Notes: generated by a model from the sequence alone, not told the origin. A stretch of 64,000 nucleotides of DNA from Roseivirga seohaensis (GCF_001592945.1 NZ_LRPB01000006.1:62001-126000), one strand, 5' to 3'. Positions 36,988 through 45,349 are shown, numbered from the stretch's first letter. Numbers and translations are program-made.

Positions 36988-37749
36988 ATGAACATCAAAT
37001 TAGCCTCAGGTAAAAAAGCTTACTTCGCATCAGATTTCCACTTAGGGGTTCCTTCATTTGAAAAGAGCTTAGAAAGAGAGCGGAAAATTGTCAGATGGCT
37101 GGATATGGTTTCGAAAGACGCTCAGACCATATTTTTAGTTGGCGACCTTTTCGACTTTTGGTTCGAATACAATACAGTGGTGCCAAAGGGTTTTACACGG
37201 TTTATGGGCAAATTGGCTGAACTGAGTGATAGAGGAATTGAACTTATTATCTTTACTGGCAACCATGATTTATGGATGTTTGGTTATTTAGAACAAGAAC
37301 TCAACGCCAAAGTCATTAAGGCTCCAATTGATGTCATCATCAACAACTATTCAATGCTTATTGGGCATGGTGATGGACTCGGCCCTCATGACAAAGGTTA
37401 TAAATCACTGAAGAAGATATTTACTAACCCCTTCTTTCAATGGTGCTTTCACAGGCTTCACCCCAATTTCGGGATTGGGCTGGCCAATTATTGGTCTCGA
37501 AAAAGTAGAGCACAAGGGCATGAAAAAGAGCAAGAGTTCTTAGGAGAAGATGAATGGCTTTGGACATACGCCAAAAAGAAAGAAAGCCAAAAGCACAGAG
37601 ATTTGTATCTATTCGGACATAGACATTTACCACTCGATTTAAAAGTGGGAGAAAACAGTAGATATGTTAACTTGGGGGAATGGATCAACAACTATACATA
37701 TGGAGAGTTTGATGGCCAAAACTTCTATCTCAATACTTTTGAAGCTTAG
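36988..37749 (+). CDS. lpxH: UDP-2,3-diacylglucosamine diphosphatase (LpxH)
   Basis: Cleaves UDP-diacylglucosamine to lipid X plus UMP at the cytoplasmic membrane face in lipid A synthesis. The 253-residue calcineurin-type phosphoesterase has all metal motifs: SDFHLG, GDLFDFWFEY, GNHDLW, IGHGDGLGPHD and FGHRH. FDFWFEY and the lid segment NPFFQWCFHRLHP are LpxH marks. A second LpxH-like phosphoesterase is at 45.7 kb; this copy is closer to the classic enzyme. The next gene overlaps its 3' end by 38 bases. Confidence 0.9.
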   Translation: MNIKLASGKKAYFASDFHLGVPSFEKSLERERKIVRWLDMVSKDAQTIFLVGDLFDFWFEYNTVVPKGFTRFMGKLAELSDRGIELIIFTGNHDLWMFGYLEQELNAKVIKAPIDVIINNYSMLIGHGDGLGPHDKGYKSLKKIFTNPFFQWCFHRLHPNFGIGLANYWSRKSRAQGHEKEQEFLGEDEWLWTYAKKKESQKHRDLYLFGHRHLPLDLKVGENSRYVNLGEWINNYTYGEFDGQNFYLNTFEA

Positions 37750-38542
37750 ACTCACGCTATTCATATTGATCATTTGGCAGCCACTGGCATTTACTCAAGG
37801 CTGGAAAAGATTAGAATCTATAAAGCTAAATAACCCTGCGCACCAAATCTCTATCGATCGACAGGGAAATATTTATGTGTCATCTCTCAACGGAGCAATA
37901 GACAAGTATGACTCAAACGGAGAGCTTCAAGCACACTATTCTCCTACAAAGAAGTCAACTCCTCGCATCATAGATGCTTGGCAAGGGCTAAGGGTTTTTG
38001 CCTTCTATAAGGATTTTCAAGAATACTCTTTTTTCAACAGATTCCTCGGTGAATCTGAACGATACACTTTTGGTAATCAGCAAGTAACCAGCAACCTAAG
38101 TCTTTCTACAATTGCTACTGATAATAATATTTGGGCATTAGATGCTCAACAACTGAGTTTAAAAAAAATAGACATTAATAGCAATGAGGCAATCTCTGAA
38201 ACTAACTTAAACCTCATACTAAAAAACAACACACATGATTTCACTTATATAAGAGAATATCAAAATCTAGTCTTTATCAGCGACAGCAAAAATGGAATTC
38301 TAGTTTTCGATAATATTGGAAATTATTTAGAAACGCTTCCCCTCTTCAATATCAGCTTTTTCAGCTTTAAAGACTCCTCTTTAATAAGTATTCAAAACGG
38401 AAAGGTGATTTATTTTGATATTTATACCAAACAAAAAAAAGAGGTCAGTTTACCTGACCCCTCTTACACTTTTGTTTTAATGGAAAACAAGCGAGTATTT
38501 CTTTTCAAAAAGGAAACCCTCGATATTTTTGAGTTAAACTAG
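37712..38542 (+). CDS. Secreted protein with NHL/propeller-like repeats
   Basis: About 276 residues from the ATG at 37712 (a longer in-frame start at 37664 is less likely). Residues 1-33 form a signal peptide (KLRLTLFILIIWQPLAFTQG). The rest has repeated strand patterns such as HQISIDRQGNIYVSSLNGAIDKYDSNGEL, NNIWALDAQ, NLVFISDSKNGILVFDNIGNYLETL. These resemble the blades of 6-bladed NHL-type beta-propellers; no catalytic site is seen. It overlaps lpxH by 38 bases and so is translationally linked. Probably a periplasmic or outer-surface protein of unknown role. Confidence 0.75.
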   Translation: MAKTSISILLKLRLTLFILIIWQPLAFTQGWKRLESIKLNNPAHQISIDRQGNIYVSSLNGAIDKYDSNGELQAHYSPTKKSTPRIIDAWQGLRVFAFYKDFQEYSFFNRFLGESERYTFGNQQVTSNLSLSTIATDNNIWALDAQQLSLKKIDINSNEAISETNLNLILKNNTHDFTYIREYQNLVFISDSKNGILVFDNIGNYLETLPLFNISFFSFKDSSLISIQNGKVIYFDIYTKQKKEVSLPDPSYTFVLMENKRVFLFKKETLDIFELN

Positions 38543-39876
38543 TTCTGATTATTCATCTCACCAGTATAAATATCTAGAATTAACTGGCGGAATAGAATTG
38601 TGTACTTGGCTTGTACAAGCTGTAATTCTCCGTTATTCTTTCCATTCAAGCTAGTTAAATAGGTTACAAAATCTATAGTTCCATTCTCGTAACGGCTTTT
38701 AGCAAACTCAAAGGCCAACTGTAAATTCACTAAGCTCTCTTTAGCTGCGGCATATGAAGTTTTAGCATTTATCAAATCTAGATATGCTCTTTGCACCTGG
38801 TTAATCAAATTATTTTTTGCTTGTTGAACACCAATTTCAGAGTTCAATACCTGAATTTTAGTTTGTTGAACTCTGGTTCTATTTTGGAAATTTGTGAATA
38901 GAGGAATATTTAAGTTTAAGCTTGCTCCTTTATTCACATTGTTCTCTAACTGAGTAGATATATCCACAACGCTTCCATCTTGATTTCTCAAGTTAGAAGA
39001 CCAGTTAGAACCATAACTTGCCGATGCTGTAAGTCTTGGCATCCATGCATATTGGGCAATCTTATAAGATTTCTTAGTCGCCTCAAGGTTAAGCTCCGAA
39101 GCCTTAATGGCAGGTGAATTTTCTAACGACTTTTCAGACACCTCAGAAAAATTAGCAATCTCGGCTTCCAGCTCAGCATCTTCCGCAGAAATTCCTTGAA
39201 AGGTGAATTCCTCAGATGGGTCCAATAGAAGCAATTGAATTAAAACTAGTTCCCCAGATTGAAGTTGATTATTCAACTCTACCACCCTCAAATTCTGTTG
39301 TGCTACTTGAGAACGGAAATTATAAACTCGTTCCATATCTCCTACTCCTGCCTTCTGTCTTTTCTCCTCTCTATCAAGCTGCTCATTCAGTAAATCATAA
39401 GTCTGTTTAGCAATTTTTAGGTTTTCTTGAGTAGAAACAACCTGAAGAAAAGCATTTACAACATTACCTTCTATAGTTTGAATATTACTTTCTATAGTCT
39501 GTTCACTAGCTTCTAACAACAGTTTACTTCTGCTCAAACCCAACGTATTACTAAATCCCCCAAAAATGGTGACACCTCCACCAATGGATGCACCTCCACC
39601 TAGCGTTGTGGTGTTTACCCTTGTTCCGGAAGTTTGGTCAAAAGATAAACCCTCGCTCCACCTATGACTTGCTCCTGCACTTAAGTCGGGCAAAAAATTA
39701 AATTTACTCTGAGTATAACCTGCCTTAGCACTTATTGCTTCATTTCGAGCTCTTTTAATCTCTAAGTTATTATCTAGCGCAATCTGAATACATTCATCTA
39801 AAGTAAGTACACGTTGTGCCTTTATCGAAGTGATCAGAAACACTGTCAGAAATAGGGTGTAAAGTAATTTTTTCAT
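38539..39876 (-). CDS. TolC-family outer-membrane efflux protein
   Basis: A 445-residue OM factor: signal peptide at 1-20 (LFLTVFLITSIKAQ), then two repeats of long helices and beta strands as in TolC. Seen: LTLDECIQIALDNNLEIK at the start, the helical hairpins with AINxQ-type heptads around 155-215 and 360-410, and GASHRWSEG in the first strand. It forms the outer channel for the ATPase and membrane-fusion protein encoded just upstream on the same strand. The stop is interlocked (CTAG) with that of the convergent propeller gene. Confidence 0.9.
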   Translation of the reverse strand: MKKLLYTLFLTVFLITSIKAQRVLTLDECIQIALDNNLEIKRARNEAISAKAGYTQSKFNFLPDLSAGASHRWSEGLSFDQTSGTRVNTTTLGGGASIGGGVTIFGGFSNTLGLSRSKLLLEASEQTIESNIQTIEGNVVNAFLQVVSTQENLKIAKQTYDLLNEQLDREEKRQKAGVGDMERVYNFRSQVAQQNLRVVELNNQLQSGELVLIQLLLLDPSEEFTFQGISAEDAELEAEIANFSEVSEKSLENSPAIKASELNLEATKKSYKIAQYAWMPRLTASASYGSNWSSNLRNQDGSVVDISTQLENNVNKGASLNLNIPLFTNFQNRTRVQQTKIQVLNSEIGVQQAKNNLINQVQRAYLDLINAKTSYAAAKESLVNLQLAFEFAKSRYENGTIDFVTYLTSLNGKNNGELQLVQAKYTILFRQLILDIYTGEMNNQN

Positions 39877-39913
39877 TGTTCGAGTTTTCTATCCACAAGG
39901 CATTATTGACCAT

Positions 39914-39938
39914 GCACGCTGCCTTAAAGCGTGTTTTT
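39914..39938 (+). terminator. Hairpin with T tail on the plus strand, between ABC ATPase and tolC
   Basis: CACGCT / AGCGTG (39915-39920 with 39928-39933), 7-nt loop, then TTTTT. No plus-strand gene lies just upstream (both neighbours are minus strand). It could end an antisense transcript or serve as an RNA-stability hairpin. Confidence 0.35.
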
Positions 39939-39943
39939 AATTA

Positions 39944-39965
39944 GGCTCCGGAAAAATCCGGAGCC
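39944..39965. other. Strong palindromic hairpin between ABC ATPase and tolC genes
   Basis: Perfect 9-bp stem GGCTCCGGA / TCCGGAGCC with AAAA loop. It lies 25 bases after the ATPase stop and 68 before the tolC start, both minus. On the minus strand it is followed by TAATTAAAAA, not a T run, so it is more likely a processing or stability hairpin, or a weak terminator that lowers tolC expression. Confidence 0.6.
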
Positions 39966-39989
39966 CTTTCAGACACTTTGAGTTATATT

Positions 39990-40703
39990 TTAAACTAGAG
40001 AGTTTTCTTTCGAATTGATGTTCTCAGAAACAATCTGACCATCAAAGAGATTAATTACTCTATGGGCATATTCTGCGTCAGTTGCAGAGTGAGTTACCAT
40101 TATCACGGTAGTTCCGTTTTCATTAAGGTTTGTTAAAAGCGTCATTACTTCCTGACCGTTAGTAGAATCCAAGTTACCAGTAGGCTCATCCGCAAGAATT
40201 AGGTTTGGTTTAGCTACAACCGCCCTAGCTACCGCTACCCTTTGTTGCTGACCACCTGATAATTGCTGAGGAAAGTGATCTTTTCTGTGCATGATTTGCA
40301 TTTGTTCAAGCACTTCTTCAACGCGCTTTTTACGATCTGCGGCAGGGTATTTTAAGTAGATCAAAGGAAGCTCTACGTTTTCAAATACAGTTAGCTCATC
40401 GATAAGGTTAAAGCTTTGGAAAACGAAACCAATGTTTCTTTTTCTCAATTCTGCTCTCTGTCTCTCTGAGTATTTAGAAACTTCTTCATCATAGAAGTAA
40501 AACTCTCCTTCAGAAGGGTTATCTAATAAACCAATGATGTTCAAAAGTGTAGACTTACCACATCCAGAAGGGCCCATTACGGCTACGAATTCGCCTTCTT
40601 TGATTTCAAGGTTTACATTACCCAATGCCGTAGTTTCTACTTCATCGGTGTAATAGAATTTTTTTAGACCTTTAGTGGTAATAAGATTTTTACTGTTTTC
40701 CAT
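39990..40703 (-). CDS. ABC transporter ATPase, LolD/MacB-type
   Basis: A 237-residue ATP-binding subunit of the FtsE/LolD/MacB group. Walker A is GPSGCGKST (44-52), the signature LSGGQQQRVAVARA, Walker B LILADEP, and the H loop VTHS. It is encoded between the membrane-fusion protein and TolC, so it should energise a tripartite export system. No permease gene is present in this operon. FtsX-like permease is required for function; the one at 59.8 kb lacks an ATPase neighbour. Confidence 0.93.
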   Translation of the reverse strand: MENSKNLITTKGLKKFYYTDEVETTALGNVNLEIKEGEFVAVMGPSGCGKSTLLNIIGLLDNPSEGEFYFYDEEVSKYSERQRAELRKRNIGFVFQSFNLIDELTVFENVELPLIYLKYPAADRKKRVEEVLEQMQIMHRKDHFPQQLSGGQQQRVAVARAVVAKPNLILADEPTGNLDSTNGQEVMTLLTNLNENGTTVIMVTHSATDAEYAHRVINLFDGQIVSENINSKENSLV

Positions 40704-40741
40704 TTTAATAAAAGTTAAAGGTTGTTGTGAATTAATTTATA

Positions 40742-42001
40742 CTATTTTTTGATTATCAGCTTGTCTTTATCTTCATAACCATCGTAAGACGAGGTAATTA
40801 CGCGCTCTCCAACATCTAATCCCTCAAGCACCTCGTACTGTCTTAAATTCTGATTACCAATTTTGATTTTTCTTCTGACAGCAAACTCTCCTGACGGATC
40901 TACTACAAAAATCCAATTGCCACCGGTAGTTTGGAAGAATGCTCCACGAGGTATCATAACTGCTTTGCGTTCCTCGCTCAATTGAAGCTTAATAGGCACT
41001 GTCTGCCCTCTTCTAATATTTTCAGGTACTTCGCCTTCGAACATCATTTCTACGTTAAACTGGCCACTGTTAATTTCGGGGAAAATTTTACGAATTACTA
41101 AACCGTAATTTGAGCCACCAAAATCGAAATTACCTTTAAGCCCCAAGTATACTCTATCTAAATAATGCTGATCTACGCGAGCTACAATCTTAAAGCCATC
41201 CAAATCATCGATTTGAGCTATATTCTGCCCAGGGCTGACAGTCTGACCAATCTCTGGGTTTACTGTTGAAAGCAAACCCGTGATTCTTGCCGTCACCCAT
41301 AAATTATTAAGATTGTTCTCAACCATCTTCAAACTTACATTTGAATTAGCCAGTCTCTCTCGATTCTGAGCAATAGTATTTACAGCTGTAATAGAGTCAA
41401 ATTTCGCTGATTCAATCTCATTTACTCTTCGGGCCATAAGCCTATCGTACATCCTTTTGGAATTCAAATACTCTTGTTCTGAAATAACCTTATCCTCCCA
41501 AAGTTGCTTATTCCTTGTGTAAGCATCTTTTGCTTGGTCAATATCAAAGTCTAAATTGATGATAGCCGATTTCGACTGAAACAGTCTTTGTTGAAGACTA
41601 AGGTTCGTGTTTTCTATATCGTTTCTTAGGCGGTTAGTTTGTGTTTGCTCTTGAACATATTGCATTTGGAGACTATTATTTTCCAACCGCAGAATAGTGT
41701 CGCCTTCCTCTACTTCAACACCTCCATCTAAAAATTTTTCTGCTACATTACCTCCTACTATTGCATCAAGGTATATGGTTGTTTTCGGGTTGACCGTGCC
41801 CTCAACAGGAATAAATTCTTGAAATGCACCTTCTGTTACTTCAGCTACATTAATTTTGTCTAACTCAACATTGAGTTTGGAGGATTTATCCGCAAAAATG
41901 AATACATAGGCAATTAGGGCGACAACCCCAGTAATACCCAGTATTGTAAAAATTCTTTTTGCGGTCCATACCTTCTTTTTAATCTTTCTGTCCATTGCCA
42001 T
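40742..42001 (-). CDS. HlyD/MacA-family membrane-fusion protein
   Basis: A 419-residue periplasmic adaptor: one N-terminal transmembrane helix at about 16-35, then the lipoyl half-motif, an alpha-helical hairpin of about 100-230 (long, heptad-like, rich in Asn and Gln), second lipoyl half GQTVSPGQNIAQI, and the beta-barrel and membrane-proximal domains. It begins the minus-strand operon adaptor-ATPase-TolC. The ATG at 42001 has an in-frame ATG two codons later. A candidate sigma-54 promoter lies about 35 bases upstream. Confidence 0.9.
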   Translation of the reverse strand: MAMDRKIKKKVWTAKRIFTILGITGVVALIAYVFIFADKSSKLNVELDKINVAEVTEGAFQEFIPVEGTVNPKTTIYLDAIVGGNVAEKFLDGGVEVEEGDTILRLENNSLQMQYVQEQTQTNRLRNDIENTNLSLQQRLFQSKSAIINLDFDIDQAKDAYTRNKQLWEDKVISEQEYLNSKRMYDRLMARRVNEIESAKFDSITAVNTIAQNRERLANSNVSLKMVENNLNNLWVTARITGLLSTVNPEIGQTVSPGQNIAQIDDLDGFKIVARVDQHYLDRVYLGLKGNFDFGGSNYGLVIRKIFPEINSGQFNVEMMFEGEVPENIRRGQTVPIKLQLSEERKAVMIPRGAFFQTTGGNWIFVVDPSGEFAVRRKIKIGNQNLRQYEVLEGLDVGERVITSSYDGYEDKDKLIIKK

Positions 42002-42035
42002 TTTGAGTGATGTTTTCTTATCCGGCCAGTTTTTA

Positions 42036-42050
42036 CCAACAAAGATGCCA
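42036..42050 (-). promoter_or_regulatory. Candidate sigma-54 promoter of the efflux operon
   Basis: Minus strand TGGCAT-CTTTG-TTGG. The GG pair, the 5-base spacer and TTG match the -24/-12 consensus TGGCAC-N5-TTGC; the -12 C is G. It would start a transcript about 23 bases before the adaptor's ATG. Confidence 0.45.
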
Positions 42051-42185
42051 CAAACTCAACCTACTGACTCACAATAGATTAACAACATTTAACAGATTCA
42101 AGTATTCTGGAAGGTGTACAATATTAGAACAAGGCTTGGTCGGAATCGAACAGTTTTGAAATTATCGAACCCAGAGGATTGGGCA

Positions 42186-42218
42186 TAAAAAAAGGCTCGA
42201 TTTGGTCAGAATCGAGCC
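42186..42218 (-). terminator. Orphan intrinsic terminator in the control region
   Basis: Minus-strand stem GGCTCGATT / AATCGAGCC (42194-42202 with 42210-42218), 7-nt loop, then seven T (42193-42187). No minus-strand gene lies between it and the divergent regulator gene at 42582, so it must end a non-coding or leader transcript. Confidence 0.8.
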
Positions 42219-42531
42219 CAAAGGTCAAAAACTCAAAATATCTGAATTAACGTTTAAATTAATTCAAAACAACGAGTGCAATATATGACACATAAATCAA
42301 TTTCACAAAGCTAACACCCCAATAATTTATGTCACTACATAAATTTAGATTAGGCAGCCTGCTAATCACCAGAAAATCAAGCTACAAACTTCCTTAAAAA
42401 GGGTTTTATCAATTACTTTAGTTTAACAGCAAAATCTTACTAGCTTTATACTGTCCGAATTCAGTACACTTTTAGCACGATAACGGACATAGAACAGCCT
42501 AAAAAGTCGCCTCAGCCACCGCATTATTAGT

Positions 42532-42546
42532 TGGCACTATTATAGG
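42532..42546 (+). promoter_or_regulatory. Candidate sigma-54 promoter of the regulator gene
   Basis: TGGCAC-TATTA-TAGG. The -24 half is exact; at -12 the usual TTGC is TAGG, the same GG ending as the opposing site. It is 36 bases before the GTG start. Confidence 0.4.
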
Positions 42547-42581
42547 CAGTAAGGAAATCAAATACATTAAATTAGACACTA

Positions 42582-43958
42582 GTGAATAACGAACTCGGTA
42601 AAATATTAATCATAGATGACGATGAGGATGTACTCATTGCCGCCAAACTCCTCCTTAAAAAACACGCCAAAGAAGTTATTATTGAAAAGAATCCTAAGAA
42701 GATTCCTTTCTTGATGAACAACGGCACTTATGATGTCATTCTGCTAGACATGAATTTCAGTAAAGACATCACTAGTGGAAAAGAGGGCTATTATTGGTTA
42801 GAACAAATATTAGATGCAGATCCCTCAGCAGTCGTTGTATTAATTACCGCATTTGGTGATGTAGAAATGGCCGTAAAGGCACTTAAAGAAGGAGCTACCG
42901 ACTTTGTACTAAAGCCTTGGCAGAATGAAAAACTCATTGCCACATTATCTACAGCGGTTAAATTAAAACGCTCTTATGCTGAAGTAGACAAGCTAAAGAG
43001 TGCTAAAAAACAACTTGAAGACGAAATAAGTAAGCCTTTCAAAGACATTATTGGAAATAGCCCGGCCATGAAAAATGTCTTTTCCATTATAGACAAAGTA
43101 GCTGGTACAGATGCCAATGTTTTGATTTTGGGAGAAAACGGAACAGGTAAAGAACTTGTAGCGCGAGCCCTACATCAACGATCACTACGGAAAGACAATG
43201 TATTTGTGGGAGTCGACATGGGCGCCATTACCGAAACCCTTTTTGAAAGTGAACTCTTTGGGCATAAAAAAGGAGCATTTACAGACGCCAAAGAAGACAG
43301 AGTAGGCCGTTTTGAGGTAGCCAATGGTGGGTCTTTATTTTTAGATGAAATCGGAAACTTAAGCCTACCACTTCAATCAAAACTTCTTACCGCAATTCAG
43401 CGCAGAGAGGTAACAAAGATTGGTTCGAATAAGTCAATGCCGATCGACATCCGTTTGATTTGCGCTACCAATATGCCACTTTATGATATGGTTCATGAAA
43501 ATACTTTCCGTCAGGATTTACTTTATAGAATCAACACCGTAGAGGTGCATCTACCACCGCTTCGTGAAAGACAGGATGACATTATTCTTCTTACGGAACA
43601 TTTTGTTAAAGTGTATTGCGATAAATACCGCAAGGACAGAAAGAAAGTAGCTTCCTCTACCATGAAAAAGCTTCAAAAATATTCATGGCCAGGTAACATT
43701 CGCGAGCTGCAGCACGCCATTGAAAGGGCCATTATTATGAGCGAGGGCAATACACTAATGCCAGATGACTTCTTTTTCTTGGTTCAAAAACAAGACTCAG
43801 GAAATGAAACTGCGGAAAACTTCAATCTTGATGAAGTGGAGAAGAATGTTATTCTAAAAGCAGTAAACAAACATTCAGGCAATATTTCGAAAGCCGCCAA
43901 AGAGCTAGGGCTTACAAGAGCTTCGCTTTATCGCAGATTAGAAAAACATGGGCTTTAA
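42582..43958 (+). CDS. NtrC-family sigma-54 response regulator (GTG start)
   Basis: A 458-residue activator: receiver domain 1-125 with phosphoacceptor Asp56 (ILLDMNF), AAA+ domain with Walker A GENGTGKE (184-191), sigma-54 contact loop GAFTDA (231-236), Walker B SLFLDEIG, and a C-terminal Fis helix-turn-helix (NISKAAKELGLTRASLYRRL). GAFTDA in place of GAFTGA is a known, common variant. It is followed by its kinase with an 11-base overlap. Position points to control of the divergent adaptor-ATPase-TolC operon. The signal is unknown. Confidence 0.94.
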   Translation: MNNELGKILIIDDDEDVLIAAKLLLKKHAKEVIIEKNPKKIPFLMNNGTYDVILLDMNFSKDITSGKEGYYWLEQILDADPSAVVVLITAFGDVEMAVKALKEGATDFVLKPWQNEKLIATLSTAVKLKRSYAEVDKLKSAKKQLEDEISKPFKDIIGNSPAMKNVFSIIDKVAGTDANVLILGENGTGKELVARALHQRSLRKDNVFVGVDMGAITETLFESELFGHKKGAFTDAKEDRVGRFEVANGGSLFLDEIGNLSLPLQSKLLTAIQRREVTKIGSNKSMPIDIRLICATNMPLYDMVHENTFRQDLLYRINTVEVHLPPLRERQDDIILLTEHFVKVYCDKYRKDRKKVASSTMKKLQKYSWPGNIRELQHAIERAIIMSEGNTLMPDDFFFLVQKQDSGNETAENFNLDEVEKNVILKAVNKHSGNISKAAKELGLTRASLYRRLEKHGL

Positions 43959-45297
43959 GAATCTAAGATTTAACATCATTGCCCGAGTAATACTACTTAC
44001 GGCCAGTGCTTTGTTACTGGCCAATTTAATCTATGGGTCGCAAAATCAGGTCAATATATTCTTTGTTAGCCTAGCAATTGTTGTTCAGGTCTATTTACTT
44101 ATTCGCGCTATTGAAAAAACAAATCGCGAAATTTCTGGCTTTCTTAACTCGATAAAATACGATGATTTTACTGCTACATACCCCACTGAAGGCCACTCGG
44201 CTTCGGTTGATCAGTTGTATCAAGAATTTAACAATGTAATTAAGAAGTTTAGAGAAATTAGGGCAGACAAAGAGGCTAACTACCACTACTTCAGAACCAT
44301 AGTTCAACATGTAGGGATTGGTCTTATCACTTTCAATAAAAAAGGAGACATTCAAATTATTAATAGCTCTGCTAAAAAACTGATTGGAGTTGAAGCCATC
44401 CAAAATATTTTTGAACTGAGTAAGGTAAGCCCCAAGTTGGTTGAATCTTTGGTTAAGTTAAAAACGGGTGGAAGCGACCTCATAGAATTTACACAAGACG
44501 GAACTCACATTCAGCTCTCAATTTATGTGATTGAACTCGTACTTAGAGGCGAAGAATTCAAACTTGTTTCGGTTCAAAACATTCAGTCTGAATTGGAGGA
44601 AAAAGAAATGGACGCTTGGCAAAACCTAATAAGGGTTTTGACACACGAAATTATGAACTCTGTAACTCCACTTTCTTCTTTAGCCGCAACGGTAAAAGAC
44701 AATTTGGTGGACAATATCGAAGATGATGTTCCTATAGAAAAAGACGAATTAGAAGACATCTATTTGGCGGTTCAAACCATAGAAAGAAGAAGCCAAGGCT
44801 TGATACGGTTTGTTTCTGACTTCAGAAACCTAACCAAAATACCTCAGCCAAAAGTGGCTACTGAAAGCGTAGCCAAAGTTTTAGAGCATATTCAAGTATT
44901 GTTTAATCATGAATTGGCTGCAAAAAACATCAAAATCAGTTTTAGCATTGAGCCTGTTAACTTAGCCTTTAGTATAGATAAAGAATTAATAGATCAGGTG
45001 TTGATCAATATTCTTCAGAATGCGGTACATGCCTTAGAAGAAACCACCAATGAAAAGCATATTATGGTTCGTGCTTTTGTTAATGAATATAACCGACCTA
45101 CCATTGTAATTAGAGATAATGGTTGCGGTATTGACGAAGAGGCATTGAGTAAAATCTTTATTCCTTTCTTTACTACTAAAAAACAAGGATCGGGAATTGG
45201 CCTAAGTTTATCGAAACAAATCATGAGAAAACACGGAGGGGGTATTACAGTAAAATCTGTTATGAATGAGGGCACTGAATTTACCCTTAGATTTTAA
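43948..45297 (+). CDS. Membrane sensor histidine kinase, NtrY-like
   Basis: A 449-residue kinase paired with the regulator before it. Two transmembrane helices at about 10-28 and 31-50 leave almost no periplasmic loop, so it probably senses a membrane or cytoplasmic cue. A PAS domain follows (about 110-205, HVGIGLITFNKKGDIQIINSS), then the dimerisation domain with His233 (THEIMNSVTPLSSL) and the ATPase domain with NILQNAVHAL, DNGCGID, and GSGIGLSLS. The combination is typical of NtrY-like kinases of Bacteroidota. It shares the regulator's transcript by an 11-base overlap. Confidence 0.93.
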   Translation: MGFKNLRFNIIARVILLTASALLLANLIYGSQNQVNIFFVSLAIVVQVYLLIRAIEKTNREISGFLNSIKYDDFTATYPTEGHSASVDQLYQEFNNVIKKFREIRADKEANYHYFRTIVQHVGIGLITFNKKGDIQIINSSAKKLIGVEAIQNIFELSKVSPKLVESLVKLKTGGSDLIEFTQDGTHIQLSIYVIELVLRGEEFKLVSVQNIQSELEEKEMDAWQNLIRVLTHEIMNSVTPLSSLAATVKDNLVDNIEDDVPIEKDELEDIYLAVQTIERRSQGLIRFVSDFRNLTKIPQPKVATESVAKVLEHIQVLFNHELAAKNIKISFSIEPVNLAFSIDKELIDQVLINILQNAVHALEETTNEKHIMVRAFVNEYNRPTIVIRDNGCGIDEEALSKIFIPFFTTKKQGSGIGLSLSKQIMRKHGGGITVKSVMNEGTEFTLRF

Positions 45298-45349
45298 ATT
45301 TTTGGCTAAATCGACTATCTTCCGAAAATATTCCTTTAGAGACCAACCA

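Larger units (their letters stand above)
42002..42581. promoter_or_regulatory. 580-bp divergent control region between efflux operon and sigma-54 regulator
   Basis: No protein gene. It holds candidate -24/-12 elements facing the membrane-fusion operon (42036-42050) and the regulator gene (42532-42546), an orphan minus-strand terminator (42186-42218), a minus-strand TAGCTTTG -7 element at 42306-42313, three copies of GTCnGAATynA (42139, 42205, 42453), and a TGTCCG / CGGACA inverted repeat (42452-42457 and 42484-42489). The pieces fit sigma-54 control with upstream activator sites and a short minus-strand RNA. Confidence 0.6.

Noticed and set aside
42036..42050. Reading the adaptor-operon element as a TAnnTTTG promoter (CATCTTTG)
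   Set aside because: First base mismatched and no TTTG at the right distance (nearest TTG is 24 bases upstream), so the sigma-54 reading fits better.
42266..42295. Nine-codon minus-strand ORF inside the proposed small RNA
   Set aside because: Too short, no ribosome binding site, and nothing to compare it with.
43272..43289. GAFTDA instead of GAFTGA as a sign of lost sigma-54 contact
   Set aside because: GAFTDA is a common functional variant; all other AAA motifs are intact, so the regulator is likely active.
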